From UBA11891 sp003533785 (lineage in GTDB: Bacteria > Bacteroidota > Bacteroidia > Flavobacteriales > Flavobacteriaceae), in contig CATFEX010000001.1 of assembly GCA_949511625.1 (NCBI GenBank), positions 1 to 49,686 of the forward strand: DNA of 49,686 bases, read 5' to 3'. A program made the position numbers and the translations under genes. The notes under the pieces were generated by a model, which worked only from the letters and a program-made list of their open reading frames with translations, had not been told where the DNA came from and ran no database searches. Every line of letters begins with the position of its first letter. Within the stretch, counting starts at the first letter, position 1. Shown here in pieces: positions 23,915-31,523 of the stretch.

Positions 23915-26591
23915 TCAAGTGCCAGTTCTTCAGCTTTCGGGTCTGGAATTACTCGAAATCACTCCCGAGACAAACTTTGTCAATATTGGAGAACGGACCA
24001 ATGTAACAGGGTCAAGAAAATTTTTGAGGCTTATTGAATCAGCGGACTTTGAAACAGCCGTAGAAGTAGCTCGTGAACAAGTAGAGGGGGGCGCTCAGAT
24101 CATTGATATTAACATGGATGAAGGATTGATCGATGGAGTTAAAGCCATGACTACATTTCTAAATCTAATTGCAGCGGAACCAGATATTGCTAGAGTCCCA
24201 GTTATGATCGACAGTTCCAAATGGGAAATCATTGAAGCAGGACTTCGGGTTGCCCAAGGGAAAAGTGTAGTTAATTCCATTAGCCTCAAAGAAGGAGAAG
24301 AGGCCTTTGTTCGTCTGGCTTTAAAAATAAAACAATACGGTGCTGCAGTTGTAGTGATGGCTTTTGATGAAGACGGACAAGCAGACAGCCTCGAACGGCG
24401 GATTGAAATCTGTCAGCGTTCGTATGATATCTTAGTAAACCAAGTTCAATTTGCCCCACAGGACATCATTTTTGATCCTAATATTTTTCCAGTAGCTACT
24501 GGGATGGAAGAACACCGTCGTAATGCCTTAGATTTTTTCTCAGCTACCCGGTGGATTCGTAAAAACCTACCTCATGCTAATGTGAGTGGTGGGGTAAGTA
24601 ATATTTCGTTTTCTTTTCGAGGCAACAACACTGTTCGAGAAGCGATGCATGCGGCTTTTTTGTATCACGCTATCCAACACGGTATGAATATGGGAATTGT
24701 CAACCCGAGTTTATTAGAGGTTTACGATGAAATACCGAAAAACTTATTGAACCACGTAGAAGATGTCTTGTTGGATCGAAGAGCCGATGCTACTGAACGA
24801 TTGCTGGATTTTGCCGAAAGTGTGAAAGAAAAAGTAAAGGGGGGCAATCCAGAGAAAAATGCTTGGCGCAAACAGGAACTACAAGAGCGCATATCTCATT
24901 CACTGATCAAAGGAATTGATGCTTTTATCGAAGAAGATGTCGAAGAAGCCCGTCAACAGGTTATACGTCCTTTGGAGGTAATTGAGGGACATCTGATGAA
25001 TGGGATGAATATTGTTGGCGATTTATTTGGAGAAGGTAAAATGTTTCTCCCGCAAGTAGTCAAGTCAGCACGTGTCATGAAAAAAGCAGTAGCTTATCTT
25101 CAGCCCTATATCGAGGCGGAAAAAGATAGTGATTCACAGAGCGCAGGAAAAATTTTAATGGCAACAGTAAAAGGTGATGTTCACGATATCGGGAAAAATA
25201 TTGTTAGTGTTGTTCTTGCATGCAATAACTTTGAAATAATCGATTTGGGGGTGATGGTACCTCCTGAAAAAATACTGGAATCTGCTATCAAACATCAGGT
25301 AGATGTGATTGGGTTATCAGGTTTAATTACTCCCTCTTTGGATGAAATGATTTTTGTGGCTCAAGAAATGGAACGACAAAAGATTCAAATTCCGTTGCTG
25401 ATTGGTGGAGCTACTACCTCAAAAGCCCACACGGCAGTCAAGATTGCCCCTGTGAGCAGCAGTCCTGTAATTCATGTGAATGACGCTTCCAGAGCTGTTG
25501 CTGTAGTTAGTAATCTTTTGAGTAGAGAACAACAAACCAGCTATGTGGAAAAGATTCGTATTGACTACGATCAGTTTAGAGAAAAGTTTTTACAGCGCAG
25601 CGAGACTAAAACCTATTTATCCATAGCGGACGCTCGCGCCAATGCATTGAGGTTAGATTGGGAAAATTTCCGCCCTGCAACTCCTAAGAATATGGGAGCT
25701 CACACCCTAAAAGATTTTCCTTTAGACCGATTAATACCCTACATAGATTGGACACCTTTTTTTCGCTCTTGGGATTTACACGGCAAATATCCTGAAATTC
25801 TTTCCGATTCGGTGGTCGGGATTCAAGCCACGGAATTGTTTTCCGACGCCCAAGAGATGTTGAATCAAATCATCGCCGAAAAATGGCTGGAAGCGCGCGC
25901 GCGATTTGGTCTATTCCCAGCTTATAGTCAAGGTGATGACATTATGATATGTGATCCAGAGGATTCTCAAAAAGTCATCAGTAAATGGCTCACGCTTCGC
26001 CAACAACTTCAGAAGAAGGCAGGACAGCCCCATCGCGCTTTGGCCGACTATATCGCTCCTGCATCGACAGGCTATTCAGATTATTGCGGCGCCTTTTGTG
26101 TTTCTACTGGATTTGGCACTCAAGAAAAAGCAGCTGCCTTTGAAGCTGAGAATGACGATTACAGCTCTATTATGATTAAGGCCTTGGCCGATCGTTTGGC
26201 AGAAGCCTTTGCAGAATACTTGCATGAAGCAGTACGCCAAAATTTCTGGGGCTATGCTAGCGATGAAACGCTAACCAACGACGATTTAATTTCTGAAAAA
26301 TATAAAGGCATTCGGCCAGCTCCAGGCTATCCGGCTTGTCCAGACCACCTTGAGAAAAAACCCCTTTGGGAATTATTGCGTGTCGAAGAAACGATAGGGG
26401 TGTCATTGACAGAAAGTTTGGCTATGTGGCCAGCAGCTTCTGTATCTGGCTACTACTTTGCCCATCCTCAAGCGCAGTATTTTGGCTTGGGAAAAATTAC
26501 TGAAGACCAATTAAAAGACTACAGCCAACGACGTGGTCTACCTCTACAAGAGGCCCGAAAATGGCTCAATCCCAACCTTGTATCCAAATGA
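23907..26591 (+). CDS. metH: Methionine synthase, folate/B12/activation part
   Basis: This protein (894 residues from ATG 23907) carries the other MetH modules. A pterin-binding domain (NFVNIGERTNVTGSRKF, about 20-290) is followed by a B12 cap. The cobalamin domain has GDVHDIGKNIV with axial ligand His426, and IGLSGLITPSLDEM and GGATTSKAHTAVKI. A C-terminal SAM-dependent reactivation domain includes RPAPGYPACPDH and SGYYFAHPQAQYFGLGK. A longer reading from TTG 23856 is possible, but the ATG overlapping the preceding stop region is more likely. It needs cobalamin. The stop overlaps the metF start as ATGA. Confidence 0.95.
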   Translation: MSDQVPVLQLSGLELLEITPETNFVNIGERTNVTGSRKFLRLIESADFETAVEVAREQVEGGAQIIDINMDEGLIDGVKAMTTFLNLIAAEPDIARVPVMIDSSKWEIIEAGLRVAQGKSVVNSISLKEGEEAFVRLALKIKQYGAAVVVMAFDEDGQADSLERRIEICQRSYDILVNQVQFAPQDIIFDPNIFPVATGMEEHRRNALDFFSATRWIRKNLPHANVSGGVSNISFSFRGNNTVREAMHAAFLYHAIQHGMNMGIVNPSLLEVYDEIPKNLLNHVEDVLLDRRADATERLLDFAESVKEKVKGGNPEKNAWRKQELQERISHSLIKGIDAFIEEDVEEARQQVIRPLEVIEGHLMNGMNIVGDLFGEGKMFLPQVVKSARVMKKAVAYLQPYIEAEKDSDSQSAGKILMATVKGDVHDIGKNIVSVVLACNNFEIIDLGVMVPPEKILESAIKHQVDVIGLSGLITPSLDEMIFVAQEMERQKIQIPLLIGGATTSKAHTAVKIAPVSSSPVIHVNDASRAVAVVSNLLSREQQTSYVEKIRIDYDQFREKFLQRSETKTYLSIADARANALRLDWENFRPATPKNMGAHTLKDFPLDRLIPYIDWTPFFRSWDLHGKYPEILSDSVVGIQATELFSDAQEMLNQIIAEKWLEARARFGLFPAYSQGDDIMICDPEDSQKVISKWLTLRQQLQKKAGQPHRALADYIAPASTGYSDYCGAFCVSTGFGTQEKAAAFEAENDDYSSIMIKALADRLAEAFAEYLHEAVRQNFWGYASDETLTNDDLISEKYKGIRPAPGYPACPDHLEKKPLWELLRVEETIGVSLTESLAMWPAASVSGYYFAHPQAQYFGLGKITEDQLKDYSQRRGLPLQEARKWLNPNLVSK

Positions 26592-27544
26592 AAATAGTTG
26601 ACCACATTGCCCAATCTAAAGGGAAAACCCAGTTTACTTTTGAAATTTTACCCCCAGTTAAAGGGCAACATATTAATTCCATTTTCGACGGGATTGACCC
26701 TTTAATGGAATTCAATCCTCCTTTTATCGATGTAACCTATCATCGGGAAGAGTATGAGCTCAAGACACTCAAAAACGGTTTGCTCGAAAAACGATTGATC
26801 CGCAAACGTCCAGGAACGGTTGGAATTTGTGCTGCGATTATGAATAAATACAATGTAGATGCAGTACCGCATGTACTTTGTGGGGGATTTACCAAAGAAG
26901 ATACTGAAAACCTATTGATTGATTTGGATTTTTTAGGAATCGATAACATAGTGGCTCTTCGTGGGGATGCAGTTAAAAATGAAACCTATTTTACGGCGAC
27001 CCCCGGGGGACACACCTTTGCTAGTGAATTGGTTGCTCAAATTTCCGACCTCAATAAAGGTATTTATTTGGAAGAAGAATTGGTTCAAGCTTCTGCAACC
27101 GATTTTTGTATTGGAGTATCTGGCTATCCCGAAAAGCACATGGAAGCACCCAGTTTGGACACCGATATCCAATATCTGAAAGAAAAGATAGTTGCTGGAG
27201 CCGACTATATTGTGACTCAAATGTTTTTTGATAACAGTAAATTTTTTGACTTTCAAGAGAAATGTCATGCCGCTGGAATTGACGTCCCTATTATTCCAGG
27301 TCTTAAACCAATTGCGACCAGACGTCAGCTCAATTTGTTGCCGCATCGTTTTCATGTGGATTTACCAGAGGCCCTTATTCAAGCGGTTATGACTTGCAAA
27401 GACAACAAAGCCATCAAGCAAGTGGGCATTGAATGGTGTATTGCACAAAGCAAAGAATTACAACAAGCAGGGGTTCCTTTCCTCCATTATTATTCTATGG
27501 GGAAATCGGAAAACATTAAAGCGATTGCAGATTCAATTTTCTAA
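26588..27544 (+). CDS. metF: Methylenetetrahydrofolate reductase
   Basis: This protein (318 residues from ATG 26588) makes the methyl-tetrahydrofolate used by MetH. Marks are FTFEILPPVKGQ with the catalytic Glu, FIDVTYHREEYE, HVLCGGFTKEDTENLLIDLDFLGIDNIVALRGDA, GADYIVTQMFFDNSKFFDF and PIIPGLKPIATRRQL. An ATG at 26561 would add nine residues inside the preceding gene. The ATGA overlap at 26588 and the family's usual N terminus favour the shorter form. It is the last gene of the operon, with its stop overlapping that of convergent gldA. Confidence 0.94.
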   Translation: MKIVDHIAQSKGKTQFTFEILPPVKGQHINSIFDGIDPLMEFNPPFIDVTYHREEYELKTLKNGLLEKRLIRKRPGTVGICAAIMNKYNVDAVPHVLCGGFTKEDTENLLIDLDFLGIDNIVALRGDAVKNETYFTATPGGHTFASELVAQISDLNKGIYLEEELVQASATDFCIGVSGYPEKHMEAPSLDTDIQYLKEKIVAGADYIVTQMFFDNSKFFDFQEKCHAAGIDVPIIPGLKPIATRRQLNLLPHRFHVDLPEALIQAVMTCKDNKAIKQVGIEWCIAQSKELQQAGVPFLHYYSMGKSENIKAIADSIF

Positions 27545-28437
27545 CGGCTGGTTAGCTCGTTAAAGCGCTCCTCAAGATTTTTACTCTTATGTTGTAAGGC
27601 AAGTATCTTTAATCCGTTGTCGTGTGCGAAATCAAAGACCAAAGGTCGTCGATCGTCAACGGTATCGAATTCAATTTCATATTGAAATTCAAAAATATTT
27701 TTGACTGTTACTGCGTTTTTAATCCGCTCTAAAGCAACGGGTTCCACACGATAATCAAAGGTTACTTGAACAATTTGTTTTTCTTGTGCACGGAGCTCTT
27801 TTAAAGATTTATCTAAAACAATTTCACCGTCGTGAAGAATGACTACCCGATCACATAGTGCTTCTACTTCGGATAGAACGTGAGTAGATAAAAAAATGGT
27901 TTTTTCTTTTCCTAATTCTAGGATAAGCTGTCGGATTTCTCCCAGTTGATTGGGATCGAGTCCTGTAGTGGGTTCATCTAGAATCAGAATCTGAGGATCG
28001 TGAAGCAAAGCTGCAGCCAACCCCACTCGTTGGCGGTATCCTTTGGAGAGAGTATTGATTTTTTTATTCAAATGATTTTCCAGTCCCACCTGGGTAGCCA
28101 CTTTCTCGATTGGAGAAAAAGAAAGTTGGTGTAGCCCTCCAATAAAATGTAAGTATTCTTTTACATGCATGTCTCCATACAGCGGATTATTTTCAGGGAG
28201 ATAGCCCAAAAGGCGTTGAACCTGCTTGGGATCTTTTTTTAAATCAAAGGAATCAAATTGCACAGCCCCATCCCACTGGGTTAGATAACCTGTCAATATT
28301 TTCATTAAGGTCGTTTTTCCAGCACCATTTGGGCCTAAAAAACCTACAATTTCTCCCTTTTGGAGTTGAAGTGATAGCCCCTTGAGGATGGGTACATCCC
28401 CATAGTTTTTAGATACATTTTGTATATGTAGTGGCAT
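27541..28437 (-). CDS. gldA: ABC transporter ATP-binding protein, GldA-like
   Basis: This protein (298 residues from ATG at 28437) has Walker A GFLGPNGAGKTTLMKILTGYL, Q-loop GYLPENNPLYGDMHVKEYL, signature LSKGYRQRVGLAAAL, Walker B ILILDEPTTGLDP and H-loop FLSTHVLSEVEALCDRV. The EIVLDKSLKELRAQEK extension and overall layout match GldA, the ATPase of a gliding-linked ABC transporter in flavobacteria. gldF and gldG are not next to it, as in some flavobacteria. A longer ORF from 28518 adds 27 residues but runs through the promoter, so the ATG at 28437 is preferred. A different ABC-2 export ATPase is the alternative. Confidence 0.82.
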   Translation of the reverse strand: MPLHIQNVSKNYGDVPILKGLSLQLQKGEIVGFLGPNGAGKTTLMKILTGYLTQWDGAVQFDSFDLKKDPKQVQRLLGYLPENNPLYGDMHVKEYLHFIGGLHQLSFSPIEKVATQVGLENHLNKKINTLSKGYRQRVGLAAALLHDPQILILDEPTTGLDPNQLGEIRQLILELGKEKTIFLSTHVLSEVEALCDRVVILHDGEIVLDKSLKELRAQEKQIVQVTFDYRVEPVALERIKNAVTVKNIFEFQYEIEFDTVDDRRPLVFDFAHDNGLKILALQHKSKNLEERFNELTSR

Positions 28438-28449
28438 CTGGCTTTTTGT

Positions 28450-28478
28450 CAAAGATAAACGATGTTTGGGGATACAAA
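28450..28478 (-). promoter_or_regulatory. Promoter of gldA-like gene
   Basis: On the minus strand, TATCTTTG (28457-28450) matches TAnnTTTG, and TTTG (28478-28475) is 17 nt upstream. The leader before the ATG at 28437 would be only about 10 nt. This supports the shorter protein start. Confidence 0.65.
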
Positions 28479-28521
28479 AATGAAGCATATCACTTTGACG
28501 AATAAAAAAACAACTCAAAAA

Positions 28522-28552
28522 TTTGTTTTTTAGCCCAAGCCCTTTAGTTTTG
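28522..28552 (+). promoter_or_regulatory. Promoter of the aromatic amino acid operon
   Basis: TTTG (28522-28525) and TAGTTTTG (28545-28552) with exactly 19 nt between them. Transcription should start near 28557-28560, about 10 nt before the leader peptide ATG. Confidence 0.8.
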
Positions 28553-28568
28553 TAGCGAAATTGTAATA

Positions 28569-28637
28569 ATGAATACTAAGTTTACCTATTATCGAAGCTT
28601 TTACTACTTCTATTCAGAAGCAGACGGGGCTTGGTAA
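28569..28637 (+). CDS. Aromatic leader peptide of the pheA operon
   Basis: This 22-codon ORF (ATG 28569, TAA 28635-28637) has Phe at 5, 11 and 14, Tyr at 7, 8, 12, 13 and 15, and Trp at 22. Nine of 22 residues are aromatic, with an FYYFY run at 11-15. It begins about 10 nt after the predicted transcript start and is followed by an intrinsic terminator just before pheA. This is the layout of a ribosome-stalling attenuator. Stalling for lack of Phe-tRNA or Tyr-tRNA would leave the antiterminator strand (28625-28632), which lies in the last codons, largely free. Finishing the peptide would cover it. The Trp codon is downstream of that strand's start, so it probably does not sense Trp. Confidence 0.85.
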   Translation: MNTKFTYYRSFYYFYSEADGAW

Positions 28638-28671
28638 TTGATAAACTCAATTTAAATGATATAAAGTCCTG
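28625..28671 (+). promoter_or_regulatory. Antiterminator pairing of the pheA attenuator
   Basis: CGGGGCTT (28625-28632) can pair over 8 bp (two G-U) with AAGTCCTG (28664-28671), the left arm of the terminator. The two structures exclude each other. The pairing is seen in the sequence; its use is inferred from the classical attenuation model. Confidence 0.7.
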
Positions 28672-28695
28672 ACTCGTGTTCGGGACTTTTTTTTT
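28663..28695 (+). terminator. Attenuator terminator before pheA
   Basis: AAAGTCCTG (28663-28671) pairs with CGGGACTTT (28681-28689), 9 bp with one G-U and a 9-nt loop, running into nine T residues (28687-28695). It ends 3 nt before the pheA ATG (28699), so it controls the operon and is not the terminator of an upstream + strand gene (none is present). Confidence 0.88.
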
Positions 28696-28698
28696 GAT

Positions 28699-29523
28699 AT
28701 GGAACAACAGATAATTGGAATCCAGGGAATTGCAGGATCTTTCCACCATCAAGTAGCTGTAGAATACTTTGGTGATGCTGTGGCAATTATTCCTTTCGAT
28801 AGTTTTCAGGACCTCATAAAGGGGTTGTTGTCAGGGGGAATAACCAAAGCAGTGATGGCGATTGAAAATTCCATTGCTGGCGCTATCCTTCCCAATTATG
28901 CATTGATTGAGCACAATGATTTAATGATTACTGGGGAACACTACCTCAATATTCACCATCAACTTTTGGCCTTACCGGGTCAAAAATTATCCGATATAGA
29001 GGAGGTTCGTTCCCACCCAATGGCGCTATTGCAATGCAGTAAATTTTTCCAACAACATCCACAGATTCGATTGGTGGAAGCCGATGATACCGCAGCAGTG
29101 GCCCTGCGAATTGCAGAAAATAAATGGAAAGGTATAGCAGCTATTGCGAGTCAGTCTGCAGCTCAGATGTATCAACTTACTACGCTGGCCCCCTCTATCC
29201 AAACGATAGAAAACAATGTTACTCGCTTTGTTATCGTGGAGAAAAAAGTAGCAAAACAGGGATCTACTCATAACAAAACTACAATGATGTTTACCCTCGA
29301 TCACCAGCGGGGAAGTTTGGCTACCATTCTCAATGTCATGAGTGATTGTCAACTGAATCTAACTAAAATACAGTCACTACCAGTGATTGAAACGCCAGGG
29401 AAATACGCTTTTTTTGTAGATGTGACCTTCGAGACCTTGGAGAATTATACCAAGGCCAAATCCATTTTAAAAATCATGGCTCAGCAATTTAAGGTGCTGG
29501 GTGAATACACCAAGAAAAAATAA
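28699..29523 (+). CDS. pheA: Prephenate dehydratase
   Basis: This 274-residue protein converts prephenate to phenylpyruvate. The catalytic domain (about 1-180) starts with IGIQGIAGSFHHQVAVEYFG and includes AVMAIENSIAGAILPNYAL and the family motif NNVTRFVIV. An ACT domain (about 190-270) follows: HQRGSLATILNVMSDCQLNLTKIQSLPV. The usual Phe-binding ESRP of the ACT domain is QSLP here, so allosteric Phe inhibition may differ. It has no chorismate mutase domain of its own; that activity is fused to DAHP synthase three genes later. First gene behind the attenuator. Confidence 0.93.
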   Translation: MEQQIIGIQGIAGSFHHQVAVEYFGDAVAIIPFDSFQDLIKGLLSGGITKAVMAIENSIAGAILPNYALIEHNDLMITGEHYLNIHHQLLALPGQKLSDIEEVRSHPMALLQCSKFFQQHPQIRLVEADDTAAVALRIAENKWKGIAAIASQSAAQMYQLTTLAPSIQTIENNVTRFVIVEKKVAKQGSTHNKTTMMFTLDHQRGSLATILNVMSDCQLNLTKIQSLPVIETPGKYAFFVDVTFETLENYTKAKSILKIMAQQFKVLGEYTKKK

Positions 29524-29524
29524 A

Positions 29525-30670
29525 ATGACAGCCCAACGTTTAGCTAGTGTGAAAGAATACTATTTCTCCATTAAATTGAGAGAAGTGGCCAATTTGGTTC
29601 AAGCAGGTAAGCCGATTATTAATATGGGGATAGGTAGTCCAGATTTGGCACCGCATCCCAAAGTGATTGAAGCATTAACTCAAGGAATGTCTCACCCCAA
29701 GGCTCACATGTACCAAAGTTACCAGGGGCTTCCCGAACTGCGCAATGCTATTGCCCATTTTTACCAGCAATTCTATAAGGTGTCCTTGAATCCCAAAGAA
29801 GAAATCCTTCCTTTGATGGGCTCCAAAGAAGGTATTATGCATATCTCTATGGCTTTTCTCAACAAAGGCGATCAGGTTTTGCTTCCCAACCCAGGTTACC
29901 CAACCTATCGTTCTGTCACCCAGTTATTGGAAGCCGAACCGATTGAATACGATTTAAAAGCTGAGAACAACTGGCAGCCTGATTTTGATGCTTTAGAAGC
30001 GATGAATACGACCAAAGTCAAGTTGATGTGGATAAATTACCCACACATGCCTACCGGGGCCGTTGCGCAAAAAGAAACCTTTGAGCGATTAATTCGCTGG
30101 GCTCGAGAACGTGATATTCTCTTGATCAATGATAATCCGTATAGTTTTATTTTAAACAACCAACCAGAAAGTATCCTTTCCATCCCAGGAGCAAAAGAAG
30201 TCGCCTTGGAGCTAAACTCACTCAGTAAAGCATTCAATATGGCTGGCTGGCGGATTGGAATGTTAAGCGGCAAAGCAGCTACTCTCAAAGCGGTGTTGAA
30301 AGTAAAAAGTAATATGGATTCGGGTATGTTTTATGGCATACAGCAGGGAGCCATCGCCGCTCTAAATGTAGAATCCCAGTGGTTTGAGGAACTCAATTCA
30401 ATATACCGTAGACGTCGTACTAAGGTGGAAGCCTTGGCTACCCAACTGGGCACTACTTTCGATCCCCAGAGTGTAGGGATGTTCGTATGGGCCAAACTCC
30501 CTAAGGAAGCCTTTGATTCGGAAGCTTATATAGACCATATACTATACAAAAAAAATATTTTTATAACCCCTGGGACAATCTTTGGCAGCCAAGGGGCAGG
30601 ATACATTCGCTTCTCACTCTGTGTACCAGAGGATACCCTTCAAGAGGCTTTAAATCGTTTTCAGTCATGA
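29525..30670 (+). CDS. Class I/II aminotransferase of the aromatic operon
   Basis: This protein (381 residues from ATG 29525, one base after the pheA stop) is a fold-type I PLP enzyme. Marks are INMGIGSPDLAPHPKVIEAL, YQGLPELRNAIAHFY, PLMGSKEGIMHISMAFLNKGDQVLLPNPGYPTY, INYPHMPTGAVA, INDNPYSFI and LNSLSKAFNMAGWRIGMLSG with the Schiff-base lysine. From its position it probably transaminates phenylpyruvate and hydroxyphenylpyruvate, or prephenate. Related enzymes include LL-diaminopimelate aminotransferase, so the assignment rests on context. It overlaps tyrA by ATGA. Confidence 0.87.
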   Translation: MTAQRLASVKEYYFSIKLREVANLVQAGKPIINMGIGSPDLAPHPKVIEALTQGMSHPKAHMYQSYQGLPELRNAIAHFYQQFYKVSLNPKEEILPLMGSKEGIMHISMAFLNKGDQVLLPNPGYPTYRSVTQLLEAEPIEYDLKAENNWQPDFDALEAMNTTKVKLMWINYPHMPTGAVAQKETFERLIRWARERDILLINDNPYSFILNNQPESILSIPGAKEVALELNSLSKAFNMAGWRIGMLSGKAATLKAVLKVKSNMDSGMFYGIQQGAIAALNVESQWFEELNSIYRRRRTKVEALATQLGTTFDPQSVGMFVWAKLPKEAFDSEAYIDHILYKKNIFITPGTIFGSQGAGYIRFSLCVPEDTLQEALNRFQS

Positions 30671-31521
30671 AAATTGCAGTGATTGGTATCGGTTTGATTG
30701 GAGGGTCTATAGCCAAGGAACTTAAAAAAATATATCCTCAGGCCTCGCTGATGGGTATCGATCACAATCCTTCCCATTTGGAGATAGCCTTGAAGGAAGG
30801 AATTGTGGATCAAGTAGGAGAAATTGATGGAGTTCATGAAGTGGATCGGGTAGTACTTTGTATTCCTGTGAAAGCAAGTGTCGCTTTATTACCCCAACTG
30901 TTGGACTGGATTCCTGAAGACGCTTTGGTTTGGGACGTGGGTTCCACCAAAAACAGTATTTGCCGAGCTGTAGCGGACCATCCAAAGCGAAACCAATTTT
31001 TAGCTGCACATCCTATTGCTGGAACCGAATATTCAGGCCCTCAGGCAGCTCATTTGGGATTGTTTTCCGATAAGCCTCAAATACTTTGTGAGGCAAACAA
31101 AACCCGAACGGATCTACTGGACTGGGCAAAAACTACATTTGAACAAATGGGGATGTATCTGCGATTTATGAATCCCGATGCGCATGATAAGCACATGGCT
31201 TATGTTTCTCACTTGTCTCACATAAGTTCTTTTATGTTGGGGAAAACAGTTCTGGAACGAGAAGAAGATGAAAAGAATATTTTTGATTTAGCCGGCAGTG
31301 GATTTGAATCCACGGTCCGTCTGGCAAAAAGTTCCCCTGACATGTGGGTATCGATCTTTAAAGACAATAAAGAACACGTTTTAGATATTTTGTCAGCCTA
31401 TATAAACAACTTAGAAAAATTTAAAAAACAGCTGCAAGAAAATTCCTATACAGAATTATATAACGAACTCAAACATACTAATCAATTAAAAAACATCCTA
31501 AACGGAATTAAACCCAATTAA
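30667..31521 (+). CDS. tyrA: Prephenate dehydrogenase
   Basis: This 284-residue protein oxidises prephenate to 4-hydroxyphenylpyruvate. The Rossmann start IAVIGIGLIGGSIAKELKK is followed by VVLCIPVKAS, VWDVGSTKNSICRAV and FLAAHPIAGTEYSGPQAA with the catalytic His in the HPIAGTE motif. HMAYVSHLSHISSFML and FDLAGSGFESTVRLAKSSPDMW complete the helical domain. There is no C-terminal ACT domain. It is followed 2 nt later by the DAHP synthase/chorismate mutase gene. Confidence 0.94.
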   Translation: MKIAVIGIGLIGGSIAKELKKIYPQASLMGIDHNPSHLEIALKEGIVDQVGEIDGVHEVDRVVLCIPVKASVALLPQLLDWIPEDALVWDVGSTKNSICRAVADHPKRNQFLAAHPIAGTEYSGPQAAHLGLFSDKPQILCEANKTRTDLLDWAKTTFEQMGMYLRFMNPDAHDKHMAYVSHLSHISSFMLGKTVLEREEDEKNIFDLAGSGFESTVRLAKSSPDMWVSIFKDNKEHVLDILSAYINNLEKFKKQLQENSYTELYNELKHTNQLKNILNGIKPN

Positions 31522-31523
31522 TA

